The translations under genes and the position numbers were made by a program. This document shows positions 25,901-34,880 of a stretch of 64,000 nucleotides of DNA, piece after piece. This DNA comes from Candidatus Cohnella colombiensis (GTDB lineage: Bacteria > Bacillota > Bacilli > Paenibacillales > Paenibacillaceae). The notes below the pieces were generated by a model that saw only the letters and a list, made by a program, of their open reading frames with translations, was not told where the DNA came from and did not search any database. Within the stretch, counting starts at the first letter, position 1. Each line of letters opens with the position of its first letter. The DNA is taken from positions 1,798,001-1,862,000 of the forward strand of contig CP119317.1 of the NCBI GenBank assembly GCA_029203125.1, given 5' to 3'.

Positions 25901-26992
25901 TCAAAATACTTTTCCTAATACTGGAAGTTTCCTTATTACATATTGGCTAAATAAAAAACTTAGAGATATTCCTAACATAATAACGATCGCAAATCTGATG
26001 TATGCGGATACAGGTATCTGTTCTACTGCATATTGTAAACTAACGACTATGGGGACATGGAAAATATAGATCGAATAAGTATTGAATGAAAATGAGCTCA
26101 GCAATGCATTTGTTTTATTTGCTAGTCTATGAAATAAGTAGATTAGCCCAATACATAGCCCTGTACATAAGTACATTTCAGTTATAGAATATCCCAAACT
26201 GCCCCAATTCAACCCTCCTGTTTGGAAAGCTGTTATTTCACCTGAATATAATACGAGAGCAAGAACTACTCCTATAACCATCCATGTAACTCCAATATAA
26301 GTTGGCACTCTATTAAACCAATTATTTCGTGCAGCAATGATACCGAAAATAAAGAAGAACACATATTGTGGAACATGAGCAAATTCAGTCTGAATAATTC
26401 CTAAAAAGCCAATCCAATGATCAATTGGGTATTTAATACGAATAAGAAAGGTTAACAATGCGACAATAAGAGTGCAAAATACAATGAGAAATTGACTCGG
26501 AAATGGTCTATCAACATTATCTTTGCGAACTCTTCCAATTCTTCGTGACGCAGAACTGAAGACTGCATATAGCACACTGTAGATTAACAAATGTTGAAGA
26601 AACCATAAATGACCAAAGTTTATTTCTGGCAATGAGAATGGTATTAATAATAGAAAGCCAATAACAAGCGGAATTCCTAAGCGAACTAGTCGCTTTTTGA
26701 TAAAGCCCCTTACACTATTCTTATCCAGTGAAGACGGCACAAAATAAGCAGATATTAAGAAAAAAAGACCCATGAAGAAGGCGGCATTTACAGCAAAAAA
26801 CGCCCCTAATCCAGGTGAATCAATCGTTTTAAAATACCACCAGCCTTCAGAGCCTCCATACGGTTGGCCTGCATGATGAGCAACTACAAGCATAATTAAA
26901 AATACTTTTAAATTGTCTAAAAAATATATTCTAGTCACAGATGTCATACTTAGTGTCGCCCTCTTTTCAATTCTTGGTTTGTAGGTATTCAT
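25901..26992 (-). CDS. Acyltransferase-3 family membrane protein
   Basis: A 363-residue integral membrane protein with about ten segments. RIYFLDNLKVFLIMLVVAHHAGQPYGG carries the family's early His pair, and FGHLWFLQHLLIYSVLYAVF and SFNTYSIYIFHVPIVVSLQYAV fit acyltransferase-3 enzymes that O-acylate sugars or peptides at the membrane. The acceptor is unknown. Very AT-rich, like the surrounding accessory genes. Confidence 0.85.
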   Translation of the reverse strand: MNTYKPRIEKRATLSMTSVTRIYFLDNLKVFLIMLVVAHHAGQPYGGSEGWWYFKTIDSPGLGAFFAVNAAFFMGLFFLISAYFVPSSLDKNSVRGFIKKRLVRLGIPLVIGFLLLIPFSLPEINFGHLWFLQHLLIYSVLYAVFSSASRRIGRVRKDNVDRPFPSQFLIVFCTLIVALLTFLIRIKYPIDHWIGFLGIIQTEFAHVPQYVFFFIFGIIAARNNWFNRVPTYIGVTWMVIGVVLALVLYSGEITAFQTGGLNWGSLGYSITEMYLCTGLCIGLIYLFHRLANKTNALLSSFSFNTYSIYIFHVPIVVSLQYAVEQIPVSAYIRFAIVIMLGISLSFLFSQYVIRKLPVLGKVF

Positions 26993-27010
26993 ATCTTCAA
27001 AGTTTTGTTT

Positions 27011-27451
27011 TCAACTGGTAGCTTCAATCCATCTAGCAACTATTACCGTCAATTCCTCTTTTTTAGATTCTACATCACTCATACTGGTAATTTTCATAAT
27101 TGCTCTATCATATGTAACCCACTCTAATAACCCATTGGACTCCTCAAGGATCGGTCCTTTACCTGTATGTTCTTTCACCTTCGCACCCGTATGAAAGATA
27201 AGTCGAATATTACTTTTACCCTGCAAATTAAAGGTCACTCTATCCTCGTTATTGAAGCAAAAACTCGGTGCATTCCATTTAATATGCTCAGTGATGTTTT
27301 CGTTTACATTTAAAATAATTTGTCTTACTTCCTCTATTTCTCTCTTCATCGGGTGTTCAAGATTTTTTAGAAATTCAACTACTTGTTCGTGATCAGATAA
27401 TTTTTTCGATCGCTTGATACTATTTTCGGGAGAATTCCTATTTATTTTCAT
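27011..27451 (-). CDS. DUF1801 domain protein
   Basis: A 146-residue protein whose C-terminal two thirds match DUF1801: PMKREIEEVRQIILNVNENITEHIKWNAPSFCFNNEDRVTFNLQGKSNIRLIFHTGAK. The N-terminal 25 residues are charged and basic. Function unknown; related proteins resemble frataxin in fold. It lies 14 nt after the methyltransferase gene, so both are probably on one transcript. Confidence 0.83.
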   Translation of the reverse strand: MKINRNSPENSIKRSKKLSDHEQVVEFLKNLEHPMKREIEEVRQIILNVNENITEHIKWNAPSFCFNNEDRVTFNLQGKSNIRLIFHTGAKVKEHTGKGPILEESNGLLEWVTYDRAIMKITSMSDVESKKEELTVIVARWIEATS

Positions 27452-27465
27452 TATTACTTATCCTT

Positions 27466-28251
27466 TCATACTTTCTTAAACCGAAAAATGCAAACCGGCG
27501 GAATGTCGTACCAATCAAATTTTGCTTCGTCTTTTTCTTTAATAAAGCTAGGTTCTAAAAATCCATCAAGTACAAAGCCTGATGTGAAGAACTGCTTGAA
27601 ATAATATTCAAGTGGTCTATGGAACATATAATGCTCAACTGACTGTCCTCGAATTCCTATTGCTTGATAAGGCTCAGGAGTCAAGTAATCAAAGATCTGA
27701 ATACTGTTTCGTGTAATTAATGATCCATTTAGATCTTCTGTCTCCTGTATTTCTCTCATGTTTGGAGTTTGAAAACAAGGATGAGGAATTGAAAAAACCA
27801 CTGTACCATTTCGTTTTAGTAACGTATGAAGATTCGTTATTAATGGACCAACATCTGATATATCCATTAAAGCCATATTTGAAACAGCTCGATCAAATTT
27901 ATCTTTGCCTAGCTCAGACAATGCTATGGGATTCGTAGCATCTAAAACCTTATATCTAATATTCAATTTGTCCTTGGTTCTTAATTTAGCTCTTTCTATC
28001 ATTTTTGAACTATAATCAAATGCCACAACATTGGCCCCGAGATCAGATAATCTACGTGTAAAATTTCCGTTTCCGCAACCAATATCTAATACAATATGGC
28101 CTTGTTGAATTTGCAGTAATTGTTCGGTTTGAGATCTTATTAATTCCCTATGAAACCGATTGCTCTCGTCACCCATATAATCATCCCAAAACTCTGCAAT
28201 GGTTTCCCATCTAACTCTAGATTCGTCATTTAACTCGGTCCATTGCGTCAA
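27466..28251 (-). CDS. Class I SAM-dependent methyltransferase
   Basis: A 261-residue methyltransferase. The SAM motif is HIVLDIGCGNGNFTRRLSDLGANVVAFDYSSKMIERAK (about 54 to 90), followed by YKVLDATN, FDRAVSNMALMDI and GTVVFSIPHPCF. The N-terminal WETIAEFWDDYMGDESNRFHRELI fits small-molecule methyltransferases. The substrate is unknown. Confidence 0.87.
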   Translation of the reverse strand: MTQWTELNDESRVRWETIAEFWDDYMGDESNRFHRELIRSQTEQLLQIQQGHIVLDIGCGNGNFTRRLSDLGANVVAFDYSSKMIERAKLRTKDKLNIRYKVLDATNPIALSELGKDKFDRAVSNMALMDISDVGPLITNLHTLLKRNGTVVFSIPHPCFQTPNMREIQETEDLNGSLITRNSIQIFDYLTPEPYQAIGIRGQSVEHYMFHRPLEYYFKQFFTSGFVLDGFLEPSFIKEKDEAKFDWYDIPPVCIFRFKKV

Positions 28252-28305
28252 ATGAAACTCTCCATTCTAAAGTAGTTAGTCATTTCTATTCATGCATTTA
28301 TACCT

Positions 28306-28698
28306 TTAACATCTACATACCATTAATAAATTTCCATCTGGATCTTTAAAATTAAACCATTGATTATGCTCTATATCAGTTACTATATTCACCTTTTTTT
28401 CTTTCATATATTTGAATGCCTCTTCTATGTCAACGGTTTTAAAATGAAACGCCGGTGCCCTAAAAATATTGTCTTCTGTATAAATCTTACTGTCTAAAAC
28501 GATACTTGTTCCTTTCATCGGAACAATATATAAATGTCCGTACAGGATCTCACCTTCAATTGGAAGTCCTAAAATATCACAATACCAATCACGAGCGTTC
28601 TCAATACTTTTTACAGGTATAAACACTGTTCCAATTTGGTTTTGAATGGGCGACAAATCAATAACCTCCTGAGATTCAATTAAATTTATGTGAGTCAT
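28306..28698 (-). CDS. VOC/glyoxalase-superfamily protein
   Basis: A 130-residue VOC protein. IGTVFIPVKSIENARDWYCDILGLPIEGE is the first unit and QWFNFKDPDGNLLMVCRC the end motif, where the usual metal-ligand Glu is replaced (LLMVC rather than LIELC). ATG 28698 is chosen; AAGGAG lies a rather long 13 nt upstream. The open frame runs to 28740, overlapping the lipoprotein stop. Function unknown. Confidence 0.78.
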   Translation of the reverse strand: MTHINLIESQEVIDLSPIQNQIGTVFIPVKSIENARDWYCDILGLPIEGEILYGHLYIVPMKGTSIVLDSKIYTEDNIFRAPAFHFKTVDIEEAFKYMKEKKVNIVTDIEHNQWFNFKDPDGNLLMVCRC

Positions 28699-28727
28699 AA
28701 ATTCCAGGTAACTCCTTTCTAAGTAAC

Positions 28728-29342
28728 TTACTTTACCCATATACTTTCAACTTTCTTATCTAAATAGTCATTAATATATAAAATTTCATTACCATCATTT
28801 TTTACATATATTTTACTGTAGAATTCTTTTTCCTCATATTCGTCTTCGTATGGCATATCTATTCGATATCCATGAATCACAATAAATTGTTCTAGAGTGT
28901 TTATTTCAGTTATCGAAAATTTTGAATGACTCCATAAATCTCCTTCTTTTATGCCCATTAATTCAATTCCATCCTGAAGCTCTATAAATACATCTTCTTC
29001 ATCTATGTAGGTCCAAACCCCGAAAAACTTGTTCACTAATAATATGTTTTCAGAAGTCATTTCTACTATGTTTCTATCCGTGTTTTTGTCATCATTATTG
29101 CCTGAATCGTAATCTACAGGAGTATCATCCGTTTCAATTCCATCACTTGCTTTATTATTATCTTCATCGATTTCATCAATATTATTGTCATCTAGTTCTA
29201 CGCTGTTTTGCTCAAATGGTTCTTCCGATTTTGAAATCTCATTTGTCATTTCATTTACCTTATTATTCTCAGGTATGGTATTTTGATTACAACCAGCTAC
29301 TATAAATACCATAATAATAAGAATTAAGTGAATAGATCTCAT
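28728..29342 (-). CDS. Lipoprotein with acidic linker, unknown
   Basis: A 204-residue predicted lipoprotein with lipobox IVAGC (Cys18). A very acidic low-complexity stretch rich in Asp, Asn and Glu (about 30 to 90) probably acts as a spacer. The C-terminal domain (about 95 to 204) includes FGVWTYIDEEDVFIELQDGIELMGIKEGDLW and resembles nothing I recognise. It would sit on the outer membrane face. A degenerate palindrome lies just upstream of its start. Confidence 0.75.
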   Translation of the reverse strand: MRSIHLILIIMVFIVAGCNQNTIPENNKVNEMTNEISKSEEPFEQNSVELDDNNIDEIDEDNNKASDGIETDDTPVDYDSGNNDDKNTDRNIVEMTSENILLVNKFFGVWTYIDEEDVFIELQDGIELMGIKEGDLWSHSKFSITEINTLEQFIVIHGYRIDMPYEDEYEEKEFYSKIYVKNDGNEILYINDYLDKKVESIWVK

Positions 29343-29372
29343 TGATCCAGCCTCATTCCTTTGTTAATCATA

Positions 29373-29475
29373 AAAACAACGCGACCCAGCCTTAGATAAA
29401 TAATATCTTAGGCTGGGTCGTCTTGTTGTCTGAGCTTCTTCCTTCATTATACATCTGGCAAACACGAAGCGATAG
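29373..29475 (-). repeat. Degenerate attC-like site
   Basis: Contains the stem GCGACCCAGCCTTAGATA / TATCTTAGGCTGGGTCGT also found at 42797 and 60987. It is followed by TTGTTGTCTG and TTATACATCTGGCAAACACGAAGCG, which align with the same two sites. Both outer arms are lost. The right part overlaps the 3' end of the nucleotidyltransferase gene. The stem with TTGTTTTTA on the minus strand can also end transcription. Confidence 0.6.
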
Positions 29476-30022
29476 ACCCGCCTAGTAACTCTAGCTTCGG
29501 CCAAGTCTTTAACCAGTTTTTATTACTGACTCTGGTTCTGAAATATTCATGCTCTTTAAACAGAGGGCTCTTTCGAATTTTCAATTCAAATAAATCATTT
29601 AGTCCATATGGAGCAATTATTTTTAGCTTATTATCCTGATCTAATGTTATTCCTATGGCAGTGGCTGTTTCAGGCCACCTCATCATTGCTTCTTCTACGG
29701 ATTCATATCGTTTATCATTATTTCTAATATGCATTCTAGCTTGGTTCTTTATCGACCAATTGTACTGAGGAACCTTGTCTTTCAATATTCTTTCATAATA
29801 TTTCTCTGTTGTTTCTGATTCATCTAATAAGTCGTAGTATAGAACGTCAACGTCATTCAACGGTGTACTCTTATTCTGATTATGTAAAAAATCCCACACG
29901 AAGTTTCTCACATAACCTGCAGCGATGCACCAATGAGGTAAATTTAATGACTTAACTATCTCAAGGTCCCTGCTCAAACTATGATGAGTAGCCAATATAC
30001 TCATTAACTTATTTTCAAGCAT
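29447..30022 (-). CDS. NTP_transf_6-type nucleotidyltransferase
   Basis: A 191-residue protein. IVKSLNLPHWCIAAGYVRNFVWDFLHN, then LNDVDVLYYD (acid pair), ESVEEAMMRWPETATAIGITLD, and LKIIAPYGLNDLFELKIRKSP define this family of putative nucleotidyltransferases. The target is unknown. ATG 30022 has GGGGG 5 nt upstream. The last codons and stop lie in sequence shared with the degenerate repeat, so the C-terminus may have been replaced when the site was broken. Confidence 0.82.
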   Translation of the reverse strand: MLENKLMSILATHHSLSRDLEIVKSLNLPHWCIAAGYVRNFVWDFLHNQNKSTPLNDVDVLYYDLLDESETTEKYYERILKDKVPQYNWSIKNQARMHIRNNDKRYESVEEAMMRWPETATAIGITLDQDNKLKIIAPYGLNDLFELKIRKSPLFKEHEYFRTRVSNKNWLKTWPKLELLGGSIASCLPDV

Positions 30023-30042
30023 CATGTCCCCCAAATGTCGTC

Positions 30043-30678
30043 TTATTTTTCTTTGAGATAACCTAATACCTTACCTTTCACTAACGATTTTGAAAGAGGG
30101 CCAAAATTAAGACTTCCAATACTTCTTAATGAATTGTCTCCTAAGACAAAAATATATCCTGCAGGAACTATGATTTCTTCCATATCTGTCCCAAAATAAT
30201 CATTAACGCTCTTTTGACATTGTGGATCACAACCTGGGTGATCTACCTTCGAGTATTGCTTTTTATCCATTCCATAAGCGAGCAATTTACCATAAAAAGT
30301 GTTCAATCTACTCCCGTCAACATAGATTTGACCTTTTTTGATTGAAATTCTCTCACCCTCAATTGCAATTACCCTTATGATTTCTTCTTTCTGTTGAAAC
30401 TCATCTACAATTGCCTCAGGAGGAATATCATAATAAATAATGTCTCCCCGTTTGATTTCATGATGATCATAATAACTTGGGTTTACTACAACTTTATTAT
30501 TTGTAAATTCTAGTTTACTTCTTGCCATGCCATCAAATCCGTGATCAACAGCAATATCCTCATTCCCTAAAGCTACATACTCAACACCTTCAACTGTATA
30601 GGGATCTGATATTACACTTGCTTTTGAACATCCACACAGTATTATTGAGAAACAAATAATGGTTAGCAATAGCTTCAT
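30043..30678 (-). CDS. Signal-peptidase-I-like lipoprotein, probably inactive
   Basis: A 211-residue lipoprotein (lipobox ILCGC, Cys17) with a type I signal peptidase fold. IKRGDIIYYD, EIIRVIAIEGERISIKKGQIYVDG and VPAGYIFVLGDNSLRSIGSLNFGPLSKSLVKGKVLG follow the S26 pattern. The catalytic Ser in the usual S-M motif is not seen (DGMARS at that place), and the catalytic Lys before RVI is replaced (EIIRVI). It is therefore likely a pseudoenzyme, perhaps binding peptides or a partner outside the membrane. Confidence 0.75.
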   Translation of the reverse strand: MKLLLTIICFSIILCGCSKASVISDPYTVEGVEYVALGNEDIAVDHGFDGMARSKLEFTNNKVVVNPSYYDHHEIKRGDIIYYDIPPEAIVDEFQQKEEIIRVIAIEGERISIKKGQIYVDGSRLNTFYGKLLAYGMDKKQYSKVDHPGCDPQCQKSVNDYFGTDMEEIIVPAGYIFVLGDNSLRSIGSLNFGPLSKSLVKGKVLGYLKEK

Positions 30679-30693
30679 ATTAACAACACCTCG

Positions 30694-31674
30694 TCAGACT
30701 GCACCAATTACTGAATGTGGAACATAAGGCTCTTCCAATGATGCAATTTCTTCAGGAGTTAACGTAATCGAAAGAGCAGCTACGGAATCTTCGAGATGGG
30801 ACATTTTCGTAGCACCGATTATGGGAGCTGTCACTGGTTCTTTCTGCAACAACCAGGCAAGTGCAATTAATACTCGAGAAACACCACGGTTTTCTGCAAT
30901 TGCAGCAACGCGCTCCACAATCAATTGATCAGTATTTATTGTCGCATCGTATTTGGATTTCTGGACTTGATCTGTTTCGGAACGTTGTGTTGTATCCGAC
31001 CAATCACGTGTCAATCTTCCTGATGCGAGCGGGCTATAAGGAATTACTCCGATCTTTTCTTCCTTACATAGCGGCAACATTTCTCTTTCCTCTTCACGAT
31101 AAATGAGGTTTAAATGGTTTTGCATCGACACAAACCGTGTCCACCCATTTTTATCTGCTACGTATAATGCCTTTAGGAACTGCCAGGCGTACATAGCTGA
31201 AGCACCAATGTATCTTGCTTTTCCAGCTTTCACAACATCATGCAAAGCCTCCATCGTTTCTTCAATTGGAGTATCGTAATCCCATCGATGAATTTGATAA
31301 AGGTCTACATAATCGGTTCCCAATCGCTTAAGACTCTTATCTATTTCACTCATGATTGCCTTTCGTGAAAGCCCAGCACCGTTGGGACCTTGATGCATTC
31401 GAAAATGAACCTTCGTCGCAAGGACAATTTCATCACGATTAGCATAATCCTTTAGCGCTCGCCCAACAATTTCTTCGCTGGTTCCGTCTGAATATACATT
31501 TGCAGTATCAAAAAAATTGATACCCAGCTCCAGAGCTTTTTTTATAATAGGACGACTGCGTTCTTCATTAAGTACCCAAGGATGAATCCACCGATCTGCC
31601 TCACCAAAGCTCATACATCCAAGACAAAGACGAGATACATCCAAGCCTGTATTTCCAAGTTTCACATAATCCAT
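30694..31674 (-). CDS. Aldo/keto reductase
   Basis: A 326-residue NADPH-dependent oxidoreductase with a TIM-barrel fold. The tetrad is visible: Asp and Tyr in FFDTANVYSDGTSEEIVGRAL, Lys in VLATKVHF, His in LYQIHRWDYDTPIEETMEAL. C-terminal VTAPIIGATKMSHLEDSVAAL binds the cofactor. ATG 31674 has GAGAGGAG before it and fits family starts (MDYVKLGNTGLDVSRLCLG). The aldehyde or ketone substrate is unknown. Confidence 0.9.
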   Translation of the reverse strand: MDYVKLGNTGLDVSRLCLGCMSFGEADRWIHPWVLNEERSRPIIKKALELGINFFDTANVYSDGTSEEIVGRALKDYANRDEIVLATKVHFRMHQGPNGAGLSRKAIMSEIDKSLKRLGTDYVDLYQIHRWDYDTPIEETMEALHDVVKAGKARYIGASAMYAWQFLKALYVADKNGWTRFVSMQNHLNLIYREEEREMLPLCKEEKIGVIPYSPLASGRLTRDWSDTTQRSETDQVQKSKYDATINTDQLIVERVAAIAENRGVSRVLIALAWLLQKEPVTAPIIGATKMSHLEDSVAALSITLTPEEIASLEEPYVPHSVIGAV

Positions 31675-31697
31675 TTGATTGCTCCTCTCTTTGTCCA

Positions 31698-32390
31698 TCA
31701 TTCTGTCCTGACAAATTCGTTACCTTCCCAAATAAAAGTAGCCTCAATGTCTTTACCTATTGAGTTATCATAAGCTGTTTTCTTAAATGACACATCATCT
31801 AACTTATCTAATTTCGTAGAATACCTATTCGTTCCGCCGCTAATAAATAATTCCGGAATTCCTTTCACTGGCAGTTCTTTTATTTGGTCATCATCTGTTA
31901 TCGTAAATATTTTATAGAAATTACCATTACTTGACCCGTACTGTCCGATTGTAAAATCAATATTTGCATCACCATTGTAATCATCAAACTCGATCTCAAA
32001 TAATGCGTTAAAAATGAGATCTTCGGTAAAGTAATCACTTATTTGAAATATACTTTTGACGTTTCCATAATCATCGGATATTACAAGTTGAAACTCACCC
32101 GTCCAACCTCTCCCCTTGTATGGACTTGGGGACCAATCTTCATAGTATCTCCCCTTCACGAGTTGAAGGTTTAATAAATAATTTTTCTGGATGATCGGGT
32201 ACATATCATTACTCGAAATGGTCATCGGTCCTGTAACTGTTATTAAGTCTGAGATTGGATCATTCAAAGAACCTTTTGTTGATTCTACTTGCTCATTTAC
32301 ATCGTTTTCAGCAGTATTTGGGATTGGATTGTTTTCATTGCCACAACCAATGAGACAGAGAAATATAATCATTATAGCTACAGATTTCAT
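31698..32390 (-). CDS. Lipoprotein with integrin-like repeat, unknown
   Basis: A 230-residue predicted lipoprotein (lipobox LIGC, Cys16). The mature part holds a calcium-loop-like FDDYNGDANIDFTIGQYGSSNGNFYKIFTI, as in FG-GAP/VCBS-type beta-propeller repeats. A short N-terminal Asn/Glu-rich linker precedes it. Likely exposed outside the membrane; ligand unknown. Confidence 0.75.
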   Translation of the reverse strand: MKSVAIMIIFLCLIGCGNENNPIPNTAENDVNEQVESTKGSLNDPISDLITVTGPMTISSNDMYPIIQKNYLLNLQLVKGRYYEDWSPSPYKGRGWTGEFQLVISDDYGNVKSIFQISDYFTEDLIFNALFEIEFDDYNGDANIDFTIGQYGSSNGNFYKIFTITDDDQIKELPVKGIPELFISGGTNRYSTKLDKLDDVSFKKTAYDNSIGKDIEATFIWEGNEFVRTE

Positions 32391-32414
32391 TTCGTATTTC
32401 CTCTCCTGTTGCCA

Positions 32415-32948
32415 TCATATATTGTTTATCCAGTATCTTTTTATTACATTTCCATCTTCTTCGACGTAATCTGTATCAGGCTCACCCCCATTTTTGATTA
32501 TGGTCTTTTGTGATCCTACATTCCATTCATCACATACTACCAACACATCTTCAATTCCTAGTCTCTTTGCCTCTATGATAGAAAGTTTCAATATTAGAGT
32601 TGCATAACCCTTTAGTCTTTCAGATGGACGGATACCATAACCGATGTGACCGCCAGCGTTATATAGAAATTCGGAAAGTTTATGTCTTAGATTAACTACC
32701 CCTAACACTCTATTATCGTTATTGATTAACCAAAATGTTGAATCTGAAACCCATCCCTCCTGTAGTCCAACACCCTCTTCATTATCAGACAATGATTTCA
32801 GCATCTCGCGAAAATCACTTGGATCCTTACTAATCACCCAAGGAACCATATCTTCACCGGATTCTTTCCATTCCTGATAAAATGATAAATACTCACTTTC
32901 AAGCTTTATTTGAGGCTTAACTAGTTTTATATTGTTCATATTTGTCAA
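32415..32948 (-). CDS. GNAT acetyltransferase
   Basis: A 177-residue GNAT protein. FWLINNDNRVLGVVNLRHKLSEFLYNAGGHIGYGIRPSERLKGYATLILKLSIIEAKRLGIEDVLVVCDEWNVGSQKTIIKNGG is the classical YjdJ-like pattern, with acetyl-CoA loop RLKGYATLI. It ends KRYWI. Substrate unknown. Confidence 0.86.
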   Translation of the reverse strand: MTNMNNIKLVKPQIKLESEYLSFYQEWKESGEDMVPWVISKDPSDFREMLKSLSDNEEGVGLQEGWVSDSTFWLINNDNRVLGVVNLRHKLSEFLYNAGGHIGYGIRPSERLKGYATLILKLSIIEAKRLGIEDVLVVCDEWNVGSQKTIIKNGGEPDTDYVEEDGNVIKRYWINNI

Positions 32949-32972
32949 TCCTTCGAAATATATTGTTATCCT

Positions 32973-33497
32973 TTAGATTATTAATTCTCTTCTTTTTGAA
33001 ATGATATGAGCCACATGGTGGTTTCCATGCCAAGCATACAATCCAAGACAATAATCAAGTCCAAACTTCTGTTGTGATTCTGGATGATAATATTGTTTCT
33101 TAAAATCAAATTCGTTCATTGACCTTAACAAAGTAACCCATTTTTTGTGTAATGCCTCGAGCAAAGTTATTGAAATATTAATATCAGTGTTAACAGAGTC
33201 TTGAAGTTCTGCCCACCGATCCTCATAGTAAGGTTTTATTGTAGGTGTATCTTCCGTTAAGGCAAGTTTAAATCTTATGTAACTATTCATATGGCTATCC
33301 GCTAAGTGGTGTACAACCTGTTTGAACGTCCATCCTCCATCTCGATAAGTTATGTTTAGTTGCTCTGGAGTTAAATCTTTGACAGCTTCCTTCAATTTAA
33401 TCGGTAATTCATCAATTTGGTTTATCCATTCATTTCTTAGTGTTGAAAAACTTTCAGCATCATATTGAAATTTCCCAATCGGATATCTGCTATCCAT
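32973..33497 (-). CDS. YfiT/BstA-like DinB-fold protein
   Basis: A 174-residue DinB-fold protein. The start RYPIGKFQYDAESF and the histidines in WTFKQVVHHLADSHMNSYIRFKLAL and CLGLYAWHGNHHVAHI match the B. subtilis YfiT/BstA group, which are metal-binding and in part bacillithiol S-transferases. A role in detoxifying electrophiles is inferred from the family. Confidence 0.86.
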   Translation of the reverse strand: MDSRYPIGKFQYDAESFSTLRNEWINQIDELPIKLKEAVKDLTPEQLNITYRDGGWTFKQVVHHLADSHMNSYIRFKLALTEDTPTIKPYYEDRWAELQDSVNTDINISITLLEALHKKWVTLLRSMNEFDFKKQYYHPESQQKFGLDYCLGLYAWHGNHHVAHIISKRRELII

Positions 33498-33534
33498 TTC
33501 TAATCACTCCCGCTAGCTACTATTTCACCAATGA

Positions 33535-34092
33535 TTAATCAGTCACAATCTCGTAATTGTTTACCAATCCATCTTCGTTAAATTCTAAAAACAACCATTC
33601 ATAATCAATACTAAATATTCCTCTTTCTGGTCCAAGCACATAGATCAGTCTTTTATCTCCACTAAAGTATTTAGTTTCATAGGGTTCTCCTAAAAGTTCA
33701 ATAACCTCATCTCTATTCATACCGTTTGTCTTGTTTGTCACATAGTCAAGCATATAAAATCTTTCCGAAGTTCCTTCTGATTCAATCCATCTTTGTGTAG
33801 TGAAATATGATTTGTTTTCAATATTAATCATTTTCAGTAAAGAGAAAGAAAAATAAAGCACTACTATTACTTGGATAACAATCAAGTATATTTTTTTACC
33901 CTTTCTAGAATTGATTAACCAGGATCTTATATTCATCGCTGTAATTCCCACAACAGGGATAATCAAAAATATTAGAGATATCCAAGTTACCCCTACGTAA
34001 AAAAATGAAATGCAAAAATATATGATTGATAATACAAATAATATAAATACGATGGAAATAAACATAAAAATATTACGTTTTATTTCTATCAT
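33535..34092 (-). CDS. Membrane protein with C-terminal SmpA/BamE-like motif
   Basis: A 185-residue protein with three hydrophobic segments in the first 95 residues, then a soluble domain containing MNRDEVIELLGEPYETKYFSGDKRLIYVLGPERG. That stretch recalls the small fold of SmpA/BamE and beta-lactamase-inhibitor-like proteins, where 'eV..lLGeP' is the signature. Function unknown. Confidence 0.72.
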   Translation of the reverse strand: MIEIKRNIFMFISIVFILFVLSIIYFCISFFYVGVTWISLIFLIIPVVGITAMNIRSWLINSRKGKKIYLIVIQVIVVLYFSFSLLKMINIENKSYFTTQRWIESEGTSERFYMLDYVTNKTNGMNRDEVIELLGEPYETKYFSGDKRLIYVLGPERGIFSIDYEWLFLEFNEDGLVNNYEIVTD

Positions 34093-34132
34093 TATATTAA
34101 TCTCATCCCTTCTTAATCGTTAATACCAATAC

Positions 34133-34498
34133 TTAAATCATGCTCAATTTTTCAATAGCTTGTGCTTCATTGGATAAGAAAAATAAATCCCTTCCATTGT
34201 TGCTTTCATAAATAAAATCTTTAAGACTCTTACTTGAATATACTGAGAAATCTCCAACTATAGCGAGTTTAGTTTGATAATTAACAAACTTTTGAACGAT
34301 TTCTCCAGCAAGTCGCGTTTTTAGATCAAAAAAATCTTCACTTATTACTAACTTGTTTAAAATTATTCGATTGCATCCCACTTCGTAGCTTACAGTAGCC
34401 ATTAGATCCAAAGCAGACTGGACATCGGTGATTAATACTTCGCTGCTATTAACAATGGCAATCTCTACTCCGTTTTCAATAATCTTAGAAATATTCAT
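34133..34498 (-). CDS. DUF4180 domain protein
   Basis: A 121-residue protein covering DUF4180: VEIAIVNSSEVLITDVQSALDLMATVSYEVGCNRIILNKLVISEDFFDLKTRLAGEIVQKFVNYQTKLAIVGDFS. I chose ATG 34498 with GGAGG before it. Function unknown; the domain is frequent in accessory regions. A small membrane-protein gene lies just upstream. Confidence 0.83.
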   Translation of the reverse strand: MNISKIIENGVEIAIVNSSEVLITDVQSALDLMATVSYEVGCNRIILNKLVISEDFFDLKTRLAGEIVQKFVNYQTKLAIVGDFSVYSSKSLKDFIYESNNGRDLFFLSNEAQAIEKLSMI

Positions 34499-34524
34499 AA
34501 ACATCCTCCAATTATGAGATACTT

Positions 34525-34713
34525 TCAAGCTCTCTTATCAATGATATGTTTGTTGTTCTTAATATCATTTCTTAGCTCTCTAATTTCAGCTACTAATACA
34601 TCCAATTTCTTTGACGTATTAGATCCGTCAATTGCATTGCGGATGACTAATATAAATACAGAAAACATAAATATAATAAAAAGTATTCCAAGTATTGCAA
34701 CTATCCCATCCAT
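34525..34713 (-). CDS. Small membrane protein, unknown
   Basis: A 62-residue peptide with one strong N-terminal membrane segment (IVAILGILFIIFMFSVFILVI) followed by a charged helix DVLVAEIRELRNDIKNNKHI with coiled-coil character. ATG 34713 has AAAGGAG 8 nt upstream. It could anchor or regulate a partner; no family recognised. Confidence 0.65.
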   Translation of the reverse strand: MDGIVAILGILFIIFMFSVFILVIRNAIDGSNTSKKLDVLVAEIRELRNDIKNNKHIIDKRA

Positions 34714-34793
34714 TGTTGCCACTCCTTTGTATTATTTTATTATGGTATTAGGTGATGCCTCCTAATCCTATGTCTCTTTTTCTTCATATTCAA

Positions 34794-34853
34794 TTAACCA
34801 ACAATCTCTGACACTAGCTTTCTAATGCTAAGCTCACCGGCTTGAAATAACAT
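34794..34853 (-). pseudogene. Short ORF behind a strong ribosome site, probably a truncated gene
   Basis: GGAGGTATAAAG is followed by ATG 34853 and only 19 codons (MLFQAGELSIRKLVSEIVG). The strength of the ribosome site suggests that a longer gene began here and was cut. A genuine small peptide is possible. The rest of the 34714 to 34880 gap shows nothing else. Confidence 0.4.
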
Positions 34854-34880
34854 CTTTATACCTCCAATAATCGAGACTCA

